A stretch of DNA of 64,000 nucleotides from Marinicrinis sediminis. Its GTDB lineage: Bacteria > Bacillota > Bacilli > Paenibacillales > KCTC-33676. How positions within the stretch are numbered: position 1 is the stretch's first letter; each line of letters begins with the position of its first letter. Below, in pieces: positions 52,802-62,170 of this stretch. A program made the translations under genes and the position numbers. The stretch is taken from the NCBI RefSeq assembly GCF_042685085.1, contig NZ_JBHUMM010000010.1, forward strand, positions 186,001 through 250,000. The letters are read 5' to 3'. The notes beneath the pieces were generated by a model. That model was not told where the DNA came from and ran no database searches. It saw only the letters and a program-made list of their open reading frames with translations.

Positions 52802-54457
52802 TTATGTGCTTGTTTTTCGGTATTCATTGGGTGAAATACCAGCCAGTTTTTTGAATACTTTGCTGAAATATTTTTCATCCTGATAGCCGACCATCTCGGA
52901 GATCTGAGAAATTTTGAGATGGGGATTATGCAGCAGCAGCTTGGCTTTGTCGATACGGATTTTTCCGATATAATCGCTGATATTTTCATTCATTTCCTGC
53001 TTGAATTTACGGGAAATGTACTCACGGCTCAGATAAAAGCGATCGGCAATAAATTGCAGGGAGACGTCGCGATGATAGTTTTGCTGGATGAACTCAGCAA
53101 TATCATAGATGACCTTGTGATCGTTTTTTTGCTGGGCTTTCGTGAGCTGCTGGGCGATTTTGAGAAAGTACAGATTCAGTTCCTCTTCCCAGGAATCAAA
53201 GGCGATTTTCCCGGCATCATTCAGCGAGATGAAGAGCGGGTTTTCCTTTTCCCCGTTTGGCTGGGAATCGCTGGAGCCGCTTTGCTGAACATCGGCATCC
53301 ACATCCTTCAGCCATTGCTTCTGAAACACCTGGAATTCGTGCGACCACAGCTCGATCTGAACGACAGAAATGTGCTGAAGCTGCTTCACCTTGTTCATCC
53401 AGATTGAGACGGCATGGCGAATTTGCTTGGGATTGGCACTTTGAATTGCCAGACGGATATCTTCCTCGACGTCAGAGAAATGCAGGCTGCTCATGATCTT
53501 GTCTGCCTGTGGCGTCTGTGGCTGATGGAACCATTTGTTGCTCTCCAGCAAATTGCGCTGCTTGATCGCATTTTTGGCTTCATTGTACGATTCGTCGATC
53601 CGGTCAGGGAAGGGGGCGGTCGCTCCGATGCCGAAGTGGAATCTGCCTCCGAGCGTACGATACATTCCTTCGTTGATCTGATGCAATTTTTGTTCCATCG
53701 CGTCAAAATGTTCCCAAATAAATAAAATGATTTCTTTTTCCCGGTTCCAGAAGCGGAAGGCATAGCCCATTTTCGCATCCTTCAAGATCTCGTTGCAAAT
53801 ATTCGTCAGCGTGAAGTACAGCAGATCCATCTGCCGCTGAAATTTCTGCTTGATTTTTTGGGTAACCGTTTCGAGGGACAAGATGACGATTTTTCCTTGC
53901 CGAATCGGATTGTCCAGGTGAAATTCCTTGCGCACATCGGCGGAGATGGAATTCCAGTAAGAAGGTTGTTCGATGAGATTGGAGAACAGCTTGTCCCAGT
54001 AAACAGGCTTGAACTGGTTCATTTGAATGTTCTGCTGCTGTTTTTGCTGGCGCAACTGTTCATCCTCTTGCCAACTGGCAACCGCTTTGTCCAGCGTGTC
54101 CCGCAATTCATCGCGATCGATCGGCTTGAGCAAGTAGTCCATGCCGCCGTATTTTACCGTATTGCGAACAAACTCGAAATCATCATGACCACTGATCACG
54201 ACCACTTTGGCTTGTGGATGCTGCTGATGAATCCACTTCAGCAACTGAACGCCATTCATGCCGGACATCATCATATCCGTGAAAATGATCTCCGGCTTGT
54301 GGGCTTCGATCAGCTGGATGGCTTCATGTCCGTCCGAGGCTTCCAGAATGGTCTCTATGGCATATTCCTTCCAGTCTATCAACAGGCGAATGGCTTCCCT
54401 GACATGAGACTCATCATCTACAATCAACACACTAGGTTTCATTTCGATCTCGGTCAT
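52802..54457 (-). CDS. YesN-type response regulator with AraC domain
   Basis: Transcription activator of 551 residues. The receiver starts VLIVDDESHVREAI, and the phospho-acceptor Asp lies in IIFTDMMMSGMNG. The C-terminal AraC double helix-turn-helix contains IADRFYLSREYISRKFKQEM and ISEMVGYQDEKYFSKVFKKL. Its start overlaps the 3' end of the kinase gene by 26 bases; AAGGAGTG lies ten bases upstream. It should activate the divergent permease/binding-protein operon. Confidence 0.93.
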   Translation of the reverse strand: MTEIEMKPSVLIVDDESHVREAIRLLIDWKEYAIETILEASDGHEAIQLIEAHKPEIIFTDMMMSGMNGVQLLKWIHQQHPQAKVVVISGHDDFEFVRNTVKYGGMDYLLKPIDRDELRDTLDKAVASWQEDEQLRQQKQQQNIQMNQFKPVYWDKLFSNLIEQPSYWNSISADVRKEFHLDNPIRQGKIVILSLETVTQKIKQKFQRQMDLLYFTLTNICNEILKDAKMGYAFRFWNREKEIILFIWEHFDAMEQKLHQINEGMYRTLGGRFHFGIGATAPFPDRIDESYNEAKNAIKQRNLLESNKWFHQPQTPQADKIMSSLHFSDVEEDIRLAIQSANPKQIRHAVSIWMNKVKQLQHISVVQIELWSHEFQVFQKQWLKDVDADVQQSGSSDSQPNGEKENPLFISLNDAGKIAFDSWEEELNLYFLKIAQQLTKAQQKNDHKVIYDIAEFIQQNYHRDVSLQFIADRFYLSREYISRKFKQEMNENISDYIGKIRIDKAKLLLHNPHLKISQISEMVGYQDEKYFSKVFKKLAGISPNEYRKTST

Positions 54458-56240
54458 ACAGATATGGCACTCCTTTTTTAAGTGGGATTTCCAAAATGAC
54501 TGTAAGGCCCTGCAGTCGCGGCTCCAGTATCATACGGGTCTCTTCCTCAAAGACAAGACGGAGACGGAACAGGACATTCCACAGGCCGATGCTGCCACCG
54601 CTCATATCCTGTTCATCCAGCTCATCGAGTTGCTCCTGCATCCTCCTTCGTTTCTCTTCAGGCATCCCGCTTCCATTGTCCGCGACTTCCAGATAAAGCT
54701 TGTCGGCTTCTACGCGGCTAGTAATGTCAATATGGGCGTCTTTCATCGTCTGCTGGGTGAAGGCGTGCTTGAAAATGTTCTCTACGATGGGTTGCAGGAT
54801 CATCTTCGGAACCCGTATGGCGCGTGTTGACGGTTCGATCTCATAGGTGATAGACAGGTTCTCGGCAAACCGATGCTGCTGCAAGCCCAGATACGCTTTT
54901 ACATATTCCAGCTCTTTTTCGAGGGGAACGATGCTTTCATTCGTATTCATATTATAATGCATCATCCGTCCCAGTGACGAGACAAGCTTGTAAATGTCAG
55001 GAGCCTGGCGCTGCAAGGCGAGGGTACCGATTGATTGCAACGCATTGTTCAGAAAATGCGGATTGATTTGCGCCTGCAACGCTTTGAGCTGATTGGTCTT
55101 GTTGGCGAGTTCCAGCCGGTATTCGCGCAGAATCAGGTTATTGATCGTCTGCATCATCGTCTTCATGCGGCGTGCCAGGGTGCCGATCTCATCTTTGGAC
55201 GAAGTGTCGATGTCCGCCTGTAATTTGCCGCTCTGAATCTGGTTGATGGACTTGATCAGTTTCTTGATTGGTGCGGTGAAGCGGATGGAAATAACGAGCG
55301 TGCCCAGCACGACCACAATCAGAAAGATGCTGATAATGTACGAATTGATCTTGGTCAGTTCCCGTGCATCCTGGTAGAGCATGTTGAAAGGGATACGCTT
55401 GACGATCGTCCAGTCAGCAAATTCATTCTCAATCTGGCTGTAGACGTTCATCCCCTCCTCCCATTCAAAATGACCGAATGGTTCGGACATGGCGCTAAGG
55501 CGATCGGTCCAGCCCGCTACCATTTGCTTCCCTTGCATCTGCTTGTTATGGGCATAAATGACGGTCTGATTCTCGTCGAGAATGTATAGTTCTTCCTCAC
55601 CGGGAACGTACAGATCCTTGGCCAGCTCGTCAATGCGATCGAGCTTGATATCCATAGAAAGCACGCCGAGCACCTGCTTGGTTGGGGTGCGGAAGATCGG
55701 TCTGTGCAGCGTATACACCCAGTGCGTTTCATTGTATGGAAATACGGGGAATTGGTACGTATGACTCAGATGAGTGGCCTCAACCGTCGGTTCGGTCAGT
55801 GAAATGTGCGGAGGAAGCTTATTGCCCGTATCTTTTTTGGACAGGTTATTGATGACCAGATACGAACGGTCGGCCTTGCTTGCGTACAGATACACCTGAT
55901 GCGTTTCCTTGACACTGTTGGAAACATTGGTCAGATGGATGTGAAGATCATTCTCCGCTCCCCAATAAGCGGTACCTGTTTCAAGAATTCGGTATAATCC
56001 ACGGTCTGCTGACAAATTATTATAAACAGACAAGGAGGCGAGATTCACACTGTTGAGATGATTCTCGATATTGCTGCGGGTCTGGTTGATCAGCACGGTG
56101 TTCTCCCGAATGGAGTCATCCTTGATCGATTCCTTCGTATACACATACGTGAAGATCATCGAAGTCACCATCGGCAAAATGGTGGCAGCAAGCAAAAGGA
56201 CAATCAATTTATTTCGAATACTGTTTCTGAGAAAATTCAT
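54432..56240 (-). CDS. YesM-type sensor histidine kinase
   Basis: Sensor kinase of 602 residues. It has transmembrane helices near residues 11-33 and 300-322, a large extracellular dCache-like sensor between them, HAMP, then the His_kinase domain with the phospho-acceptor in INPHFLNNALQS and a HATPase with VADNGSGMP. The start at 56240 is chosen over a longer frame because AGGGAGGC precedes it and the first helix follows directly. It is the partner of the overlapping YesN-type regulator and diverges from a sugar transporter operon. Confidence 0.93.
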   Translation of the reverse strand: MNFLRNSIRNKLIVLLLAATILPMVTSMIFTYVYTKESIKDDSIRENTVLINQTRSNIENHLNSVNLASLSVYNNLSADRGLYRILETGTAYWGAENDLHIHLTNVSNSVKETHQVYLYASKADRSYLVINNLSKKDTGNKLPPHISLTEPTVEATHLSHTYQFPVFPYNETHWVYTLHRPIFRTPTKQVLGVLSMDIKLDRIDELAKDLYVPGEEELYILDENQTVIYAHNKQMQGKQMVAGWTDRLSAMSEPFGHFEWEEGMNVYSQIENEFADWTIVKRIPFNMLYQDARELTKINSYIISIFLIVVVLGTLVISIRFTAPIKKLIKSINQIQSGKLQADIDTSSKDEIGTLARRMKTMMQTINNLILREYRLELANKTNQLKALQAQINPHFLNNALQSIGTLALQRQAPDIYKLVSSLGRMMHYNMNTNESIVPLEKELEYVKAYLGLQQHRFAENLSITYEIEPSTRAIRVPKMILQPIVENIFKHAFTQQTMKDAHIDITSRVEADKLYLEVADNGSGMPEEKRRRMQEQLDELDEQDMSGGSIGLWNVLFRLRLVFEEETRMILEPRLQGLTVILEIPLKKGVPYLYDRDRNET

Positions 56241-56413
56241 GGGCAGCCTCCCTTTCCATGTCTGACCACTGGCATAGTGACGGTTCAACGTTTCAGCCAA
56301 ATCCCCGGCAGCCGATCCGATCGATGGCGCCAAAATTCAAAAAAGGGGACTGGTCAATATATTCCACCTGATGCGTTATATTCCTTCCTTTATGAACGAA
56401 TTATTCTCCACAT

Positions 56414-56469
56414 ATAATAAAGCTATAGCAGATTAGTGCTCAAGCCTGAACTTGATTCAAGCGTGAGCC
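56414..56469. promoter_or_regulatory. possible control region of the divergent transporter operon
   Basis: A TATAAT hexamer (56414-56419, poor -35) is followed by nested inverted repeats. CTTGATTCAAG lies at 56452-56462, inside a larger pair GCTCAAGC (56439-56446) and GCGTGAGC (56462-56469, one mismatch). It could be a binding site for the YesN-type regulator. The rest of the 268-base divergent gap shows no gene. Confidence 0.4.
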
Positions 56470-56508
56470 ACATTTAAGAACATACCTTTAGGTAAGGGGG
56501 ATCACCAC

Positions 56509-57390
56509 ATGAAGCCAAGAAAATGGATAGATTGGCTCAATCAGCTCGTATTTGTAGGACCTGCGTTTTTCTTTTTCGCCCTTATCGTACTCATTCCATT
56601 CTTCATGAGTATTTATTACTCTTTTACCAGCTGGAATGGAATCAGTTCGAATGCCGAAATCATCGGTTTTGACAACTTCCAGAGAGTGCTTTTTGAAGAT
56701 GACGGATTCAGAAATTCCTTCTGGATCACGACCAAGCTGGCGGTTATTTCCGTTATTGCGATCAACATTATCGCATTCGGTCTGGCCCTGCTGCTGACAC
56801 AGGCACTGAAATTAAGAAATGTATTCCGGACGATCTTCTTCATGCCTCAGGTCATCGGTGGCTTGTTACTCGGTTATATCTGGTACTTTATTTTTACCAA
56901 GACCTTCTCCACGCTGGGCAAATCCACGGGAATCGGCTTCTTCAATCTTCCGTGGCTCGGTGATGCCGAGACGTCCTTCCTGGCGATTATCATCGTCAGC
57001 GTGTGGCAGCTGGCCGGTTACATGATGGTTATTTACATCGCAGCCCTGGTCAACATTCCCAAGGACTTGTCCGAGGCAGCAGAGATTGACGGAGCCAGTG
57101 CATGGCAGCGTCTTCGCAATATCATCATTCCGATGGTCATGCCGGCGATAACTGTTTGTCTGTTCCTGACGATTTCCATGTCCTTCAAAAGCTTTGATAT
57201 TATCATCGCTCTTACAAAAGGCGGGCCGTTCAAATCTACTGAAGTTATTTCCATCAATATCTATGAAGAAGCCTTCCGTAACAGCAGACTCGGTTATGCG
57301 ACGGCAAAATCCTTCATATTCTTCCTGATTGTTGCCCTTGTGACAACCATCCAGGTTATGTATACGAAGAAGAAGGAGGTTGAAGCCTGA
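56509..57390 (+). CDS. sugar ABC transporter permease, MsmF/UgpA type
   Basis: CUT1-type permease of 293 residues with about six membrane segments and the EAA loop EAAEIDGASAWQRL. GGTAAGGGGGATC precedes the start. Its stop overlaps the next start (TGATG), so the two permeases are translationally coupled. Together with the binding protein at 58448-59788 it forms a second sugar importer. The ATPase is not encoded nearby. Confidence 0.95.
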   Translation: MKPRKWIDWLNQLVFVGPAFFFFALIVLIPFFMSIYYSFTSWNGISSNAEIIGFDNFQRVLFEDDGFRNSFWITTKLAVISVIAINIIAFGLALLLTQALKLRNVFRTIFFMPQVIGGLLLGYIWYFIFTKTFSTLGKSTGIGFFNLPWLGDAETSFLAIIIVSVWQLAGYMMVIYIAALVNIPKDLSEAAEIDGASAWQRLRNIIIPMVMPAITVCLFLTISMSFKSFDIIIALTKGGPFKSTEVISINIYEEAFRNSRLGYATAKSFIFFLIVALVTTIQVMYTKKKEVEA

Positions 57391-58238
57391 TGAACAGCAA
57401 AGGTTATTCCTTCAGACTGCTATCTCTTGAAGTCATCGGATTCGTACTCGCCATCCTGTTCCTGTTCCCGTTCTACTTCCTGGTTGTCAACTCCGTGAAG
57501 AGCTTCCGTGACATCGTGGCAAACACGGCCAACCTGCCAAAGGAATTTATCTGGAGTAACTATTCACAGGCCTGGGAGATCATGCAGTATCCCAAAGCCT
57601 TTACGAATTCATTGCTCATTACCGTACTGAGTATTATCGGGATTATTTTGTTCAGCTCCATGGCAGCCTATCGCATGGTGCGTAACCCGAGCAAGCTAAA
57701 TAAAGTGTTGTTCGTTCTGTTTGTCACCGCGATGGTAATTCCGTTCCAGGCCGTCATGATTCCACTCGTCAAGCTTGGTGGCATGATTACCATTGGCGGC
57801 GAAGCGATGATTGGGACCATGTGGGGACTGATTATTTGTTACTTTGGTTTCGGGGTACCGCTCTCCATTTTCCTGTATCATGGTTTCATGAAGTCTGTTC
57901 CACTGGAAATTGAAGAGGCGGCTGTCGTCGATGGCTGCTCCACCTACGGTGTATTCTGGAAGATTGTATTCCCGCTGCTCAAGCCGATGACCGTTACGAT
58001 CATCTTGCTGAACAGTCTGTGGATCTGGAATGACTTCCTGCTTCCGTTGTTGTGGATCAATTCGCCAGACCTTCGCACGATTCCACTGTCCACGTACTCT
58101 TTCTTCGGACAGTACATGAAGAAATGGGATTTGGCACTGCCCGCTCTTATTATGGGTGCGGCTCCGATCATTATTTTCTTCCTGGCGCTGCAAAAGCACA
58201 TTATTGAAGGGATTACCGCCGGTTCTGTCAAAGGCTAA
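57390..58238 (+). CDS. sugar ABC transporter permease, MsmG/UgpE type
   Basis: Permease of 282 residues. It has about six membrane segments, the EAA loop EEAAVVDGCSTYGVFW, and the LLNSLWIWNDFLLP segment typical of the MalG side. It is coupled to the upstream permease through a TGATG overlap. A 209-base gap with its own promoter-like element separates it from the binding-protein gene. Confidence 0.95.
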   Translation: MNSKGYSFRLLSLEVIGFVLAILFLFPFYFLVVNSVKSFRDIVANTANLPKEFIWSNYSQAWEIMQYPKAFTNSLLITVLSIIGIILFSSMAAYRMVRNPSKLNKVLFVLFVTAMVIPFQAVMIPLVKLGGMITIGGEAMIGTMWGLIICYFGFGVPLSIFLYHGFMKSVPLEIEEAAVVDGCSTYGVFWKIVFPLLKPMTVTIILLNSLWIWNDFLLPLLWINSPDLRTIPLSTYSFFGQYMKKWDLALPALIMGAAPIIIFFLALQKHIIEGITAGSVKG

Positions 58239-58368
58239 TGCTGTGGCAGATATGACATGAAAATCCCGATACGGGACAATAAACGACCTAACTTTGGTTG
58301 TTTGCTGGAAATGTTGAAAAATTTGGCGGTGTCAAATTAGTGCACCTGTTAGTACAATATCTTCGGTG

Positions 58369-58407
58369 TTACACTTGCACCCTTGTTTCTTATAATGAGG
58401 GTGCAAG
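58369..58407 (+). promoter_or_regulatory. promoter overlapped by a perfect inverted repeat
   Basis: TTACAC (58369-58374) and TATAAT (58391-58396) with 16-base spacing form a plausible promoter for the binding-protein gene. CTTGCACCCT (58374-58383) and AGGGTGCAAG (58398-58407) form a perfect 10-bp inverted repeat bracketing the -10. It could be an operator, or an mRNA hairpin when read through from the permeases. Confidence 0.6.
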
Positions 58408-58447
58408 ACACAAAATAGATGTTCATTTAAAAAGGGGAGGTTTTCAA

Positions 58448-59788
58448 ATGTTTAAAAAAGCAACTCTAGTTAGCCTGGCGCTCATCCTGGTACTCGCGAT
58501 CGTAGCTGGCTGCGGTAACGGCAACAACAATAACGCAACAAACAATGCTACGAATGGAAATGCAGGAAATGAAAACGCAACCAATGCAAATAGTGGTGGC
58601 GATGCCGGTGAAGAAAAAACTTTGAAAATTATGCAATTTAAAGTTGAGATTGCAGACCAGCTGGCTGCTCTTGCCAGACAATATGAAGAAGAAAACCCAG
58701 GCGTGAAAATCGAGATTGAAACCGTAGGTGGCGGTGCGGACTATGGTGCTGCACTTCGTGCGAAGTTCAACTCCGGAGACAAGCCTGACATCTTCAACAA
58801 CGGTGGATTTGCGGATCTTGACCTGTGGCTGGAGCATTTGGAAGACCTGTCCAATGAGCCTTGGGTAAATGATTTGGTAGATGCTGCGAAGCCTCCAATG
58901 ACAAAAGACGGCAAGCTTTATGGTCAAGCGCTGAACCTTGAAGGATACGGATATATCTACAATAAAGACCTGTTTGAAGAAGCAGGCATTACCGAGCTTC
59001 CAAAAACAATTGACGAGCTGAATGCAGTAGCACAACAGCTTCAAGATGCTGGCATCACGCCATTCATGAACGGTTATGGCGAGTGGTGGGTACTTGGAAA
59101 CCATTTCACAAACATTGGTTTTGCTTACACAGATGCAGACAAGTTGGTTGAAGATCTGAATGCAGGTTCCACAACTTTCAAAGATACAGAGTCTTTCCAA
59201 CAATGGATGGATCTTGTTGATACGACGATCAAGTACTCCCAGCAAAACCCGATTCAAACAGACTACAACACGCAAGTAACTGAGTTTGCACTTGGTGAAG
59301 CAGCGATGATGCAGCAAGGGAACTGGACTCAGGTTCAATTGCTTGAAACCAATCCAGACCTGAACGTTGGCTTCTTGCCAATGCCGATCAACAACGATGC
59401 AGATGCCATGGATAAATTGCCAGTAGGCGTTCCGAACAACTGGGTAGTATGGAAAGAATCCCCGGTGAAAGATGTAGCGAAAGACTTCCTGAACTGGATG
59501 GTTACTTCCGATGCGGGTAAGAAAACCATTGTTGAAGAATTCAAGTTCATCCCTGCTTTCAAATCCATTGAAGCAGACGAAGCGATTCTTGGACAATTGG
59601 CTTCCGACATCATCACGTATGCAAACGCTGGTAAAACGATCAGCTGGAACTGGTTCAAATACCCAGGCGGTGAAGCAACTTCCAAGCCAATGGGTGAAAT
59701 GATGCAGGCATACATTGCAGGTGAAGTGACAAGAGACCAATTGCTTGAGAACTTCATGAGCAAGTGGGAAGAAATGGCTGCTCAATAA
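58448..59788 (+). CDS. ABC transporter sugar-binding lipoprotein
   Basis: Family 1 solute-binding protein of 446 residues. The lipoprotein signal peptide ends in IVAGC (Cys22), followed by an Asn/Gly/Ala linker. The fold includes LKIMQFKVEIADQL, a central NLEGYGYIYNKDLFEEAG and a late GNWTQVQLLE. The start at 58448 follows AAGGGGAGG; a longer in-frame start has no ribosome-binding site. It supplies the two upstream permeases. It differs clearly from the two binding proteins of the dextran locus. The ligand is unknown. Confidence 0.95.
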   Translation: MFKKATLVSLALILVLAIVAGCGNGNNNNATNNATNGNAGNENATNANSGGDAGEEKTLKIMQFKVEIADQLAALARQYEEENPGVKIEIETVGGGADYGAALRAKFNSGDKPDIFNNGGFADLDLWLEHLEDLSNEPWVNDLVDAAKPPMTKDGKLYGQALNLEGYGYIYNKDLFEEAGITELPKTIDELNAVAQQLQDAGITPFMNGYGEWWVLGNHFTNIGFAYTDADKLVEDLNAGSTTFKDTESFQQWMDLVDTTIKYSQQNPIQTDYNTQVTEFALGEAAMMQQGNWTQVQLLETNPDLNVGFLPMPINNDADAMDKLPVGVPNNWVVWKESPVKDVAKDFLNWMVTSDAGKKTIVEEFKFIPAFKSIEADEAILGQLASDIITYANAGKTISWNWFKYPGGEATSKPMGEMMQAYIAGEVTRDQLLENFMSKWEEMAAQ

Positions 59789-59821
59789 GTAAAATGAGTC
59801 ATATGATTCATTGAGACAAAT

Positions 59822-59856
59822 CAGGCTTCGACTTCGGTCGGAGCCTTTTTATTTTG
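59822..59856 (+). terminator. intrinsic terminator after the binding-protein gene
   Basis: AGGCTTCGAC pairs with GTCGGAGCCT (one G-U) around a TTCG tetraloop, followed by a T-rich tail. Confidence 0.88.
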
Positions 59857-60040
59857 TAATACAGTCGTATGGTTGGTCATACAAGGATCGGATTTCCCAT
59901 GTCCTTCCTGCTATTTTGAGAGAAAGCCACGTGATGAGATCACAGCCTGCACCGATTCCGCAACAGACGCATAGGATGAATCTGAATGCATCAGCAGATC
60001 TGCGTGCTTTAAGTTTTTTTGGAAACAAGTGCAAACCCTA

Positions 60041-60069
60041 TTTACAGTCCTCTTCATCATGCATATAAT
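60041..60069 (+). promoter_or_regulatory. sigma-A promoter of the TauE/SafE gene
   Basis: TTTACA at 60041-60046 and TATAAT at 60064-60069 are separated by 17 bases. The rest of the 59857-60166 gap holds no recognisable gene. Confidence 0.75.
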
Positions 60070-60166
60070 TAAACCATAAATTCCTATTCGTATACTCGGA
60101 ATTAAAATATACAACGATTCCGTTTGCGTATGCTAGCAAGGGTCTTGTACAAGGGTGGGATAAACG

Positions 60167-60931
60167 ATGGATATGTGGATTGCGCTGATGGGACTGATGG
60201 TCGGATTTTTGGTGGGATTGACGGGGGTAGGCGGAGCTGCGCTGCTAACGCCAATTCTGCTGTTGATTGGGATTAGCCCAACGGTGGCCGTAGGGACGGA
60301 TCTGTTTTACAATTCGGTAACCAAACTGTTTGGAACGATACAGCATTATCGTCAAAAAACCATTAAGATGGATGTGGTGCTTTATCTTGCGTATGGCAGT
60401 ATCCCCGGCGCCGTTGTAGCGATCGGAATGCTGACGCTGTTTGAGCAAGTGTTTCAGAATCAGGAAGCGGTCATCAAGCATGCGCTGGGTATTATGCTCA
60501 TCGTGGTGGCCATTGCCACGATCTACAAACAGTTTTTTGATCGCAATAGGAAGCAGAATCGCTGGCAGATCAAAACGCTGCAAGAGAAAAAATGGATGAC
60601 CATCTCCATTGGCTTTTTGCTGGGGGCGGTCGTGGGACTGACTTCCGTTGGTTCAGGCTCTTTGTTCGCGATTGCACTCATTTACTTTTTTGCGATGAAG
60701 GGGTCGGAGGTCGTGGGCACGGACATCGCACATGCCTTTCTGCTGGTGACGGTCGCAGGCTTGCTGCATGCTGGTCTTGGCAATGTGGATTTTGGTCTGG
60801 CGTTCAATTTGCTGGCCGGTTCCATCCCTGGTGTCATACTGGGCAGTACGTTGTCTGCCAAAGTGCCAACGAGGCCGCTTCGAGCCATCGTAGCTACGTT
60901 GATTCTCATCAGCGGTATCAAGCTGCTGTAA
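60167..60931 (+). CDS. TauE/SafE-family membrane transporter
   Basis: Integral membrane protein of 254 residues with about seven to eight hydrophobic segments. Two halves each begin with a Gly-rich motif (VGFLVGLTGVGGAALLTPILL and LGAVVGLTSVGSGSLFAIALI), as in the TauE/SafE sulfite or anion exporter family. The substrate cannot be told. It has its own promoter, and a 17-bp tandem repeat and terminator lie downstream. Confidence 0.92.
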   Translation: MDMWIALMGLMVGFLVGLTGVGGAALLTPILLLIGISPTVAVGTDLFYNSVTKLFGTIQHYRQKTIKMDVVLYLAYGSIPGAVVAIGMLTLFEQVFQNQEAVIKHALGIMLIVVAIATIYKQFFDRNRKQNRWQIKTLQEKKWMTISIGFLLGAVVGLTSVGSGSLFAIALIYFFAMKGSEVVGTDIAHAFLLVTVAGLLHAGLGNVDFGLAFNLLAGSIPGVILGSTLSAKVPTRPLRAIVATLILISGIKLL

Positions 60932-60963
60932 TCTTCACATAAATGCCACACAGCTCAAGAAAG

Positions 60964-61045
60964 AAAAGCAGTAGATAAAAAAACCGTAGATATAGAAAAA
61001 CCGTAGATATAGAAAAACCGTAGATAAGAAAATCCATAGATAAAG
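60964..61045. repeat. 17-bp tandem repeat downstream of the TauE/SafE gene
   Basis: About five units of AAAAACCGTAGATATAG and variants (16-17 bases) lie between the stop codon and the terminator. Confidence 0.88.
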
Positions 61046-61074
61046 AAAAGCGGGATAGAAAGAATCGAAAAAAA

Positions 61075-61104
61075 CCAGTGCGTCTGCTTGCGCACTGGCT
61101 TTTT
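61075..61104 (+). terminator. intrinsic terminator after the TauE/SafE gene
   Basis: CCAGTGCG (61075-61082) pairs perfectly with CGCACTGG (61091-61098), followed by a T-run. An A-run upstream allows function on both strands. Confidence 0.9.
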
Positions 61105-61166
61105 TGGTGCATATCGCCACCCCGAATCGGACATATTAGGTCAAGCATTTGAAAGGAGCAATGGCC

Positions 61167-62129
61167 ATGACAAGGGGAAGGGAGACAGCATGTTCGAAGG
61201 CGGAAGCGATTGTGATTGGCGGAGGAATAGCCGGGTTGCAGGCCTCGATTCAGCTCAGTCGATATCGACATGTCACGATATGCTTTGACAAGGGATATGC
61301 CCGCTCACATCGCTGCAAGCAGTATCGCAATATACTCGGCTATCCTGACGGGGTATCTGGTCAGTCACTGCGAGAGGCGGGGCGTCAGCAGCTTCAGGGG
61401 TCCAGTGTAGAGATCAGAGCCGAGAGGGTAACGGATTTGTCCATGACCGGGACTCAGGAAGAACCCGGATTCAGGCTGCAAACGGATCAAGGACGCACTT
61501 ATACAGCGAGAGTCGTGCTGCTGTCTGCCGGTGTAGAAGATCGACTTCCGTCCATAACCGGTTTGCCAGATTGTCTGGGTCTCTCTGTATATATTTGTCC
61601 CGATTGTGATGGCTACGAGGTATTTGAACAGCCAGCTGCCGTCATCGGCACTGGGCAGGCCGCTATTCATATGCTGCAAGAGCTGGTTTCCTATACAGAT
61701 GAGCTGGTCTGGATCGTGCAGGAACCTTTTACGCAACCTTTGACTTCGGCTCAGCAAGCATGGCTGTGCTCTGCGCCCGTACGGGTATATCATTCGCCTG
61801 TGACAGATATCAGCCATGAGGAGGGTCATATGCAGGCATTACGGTTGGGTAATGGTGAGGTGATCCGGATCAGCAAGGCTTTTCTGGCAATGGGAGGCAA
61901 TCAGGTCAACACGAGGCTAGCCAGACAGGTTGGAGCGAAATCCATGGACAACCTGCACCTGTATACCGAATCGAGAACGAAAATGACCTCTATACCCGGA
62001 TTGTGGGCAGCAGGGGATGTGGGCTATCATTCTGAGCAGCTCGTTATTGCCATGGGTGAAGGGGCTCAGGCCGCAATCTGGATGCATCGCTGGCTGATGG
62101 GCAAACGGCCTCCTTCCAAGTCTGAATGA
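61167..62129 (+). CDS. thioredoxin-reductase-like FAD/NAD(P) oxidoreductase
   Basis: Flavoprotein of 320 residues. The FAD Rossmann motif is IVIGGGIAGLQASIQL, the redox disulfide Cys144-x2-Cys147 lies in ICPDCDGYE, the NAD(P) motif is VIGTGQAA, and the C-terminal FAD motif is GLWAAGDVGY. It resembles thioredoxin reductase, but CPDC replaces the usual CATC, so its partner may differ. The start at 61167 has AAAGGAG eight bases upstream; the ATG at 61161 is too close. Confidence 0.88.
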   Translation: MTRGRETACSKAEAIVIGGGIAGLQASIQLSRYRHVTICFDKGYARSHRCKQYRNILGYPDGVSGQSLREAGRQQLQGSSVEIRAERVTDLSMTGTQEEPGFRLQTDQGRTYTARVVLLSAGVEDRLPSITGLPDCLGLSVYICPDCDGYEVFEQPAAVIGTGQAAIHMLQELVSYTDELVWIVQEPFTQPLTSAQQAWLCSAPVRVYHSPVTDISHEEGHMQALRLGNGEVIRISKAFLAMGGNQVNTRLARQVGAKSMDNLHLYTESRTKMTSIPGLWAAGDVGYHSEQLVIAMGEGAQAAIWMHRWLMGKRPPSKSE

Positions 62130-62170
62130 GCCACCTTCACAAACTGCGGTTATGTACGCGTTCGACGGCA

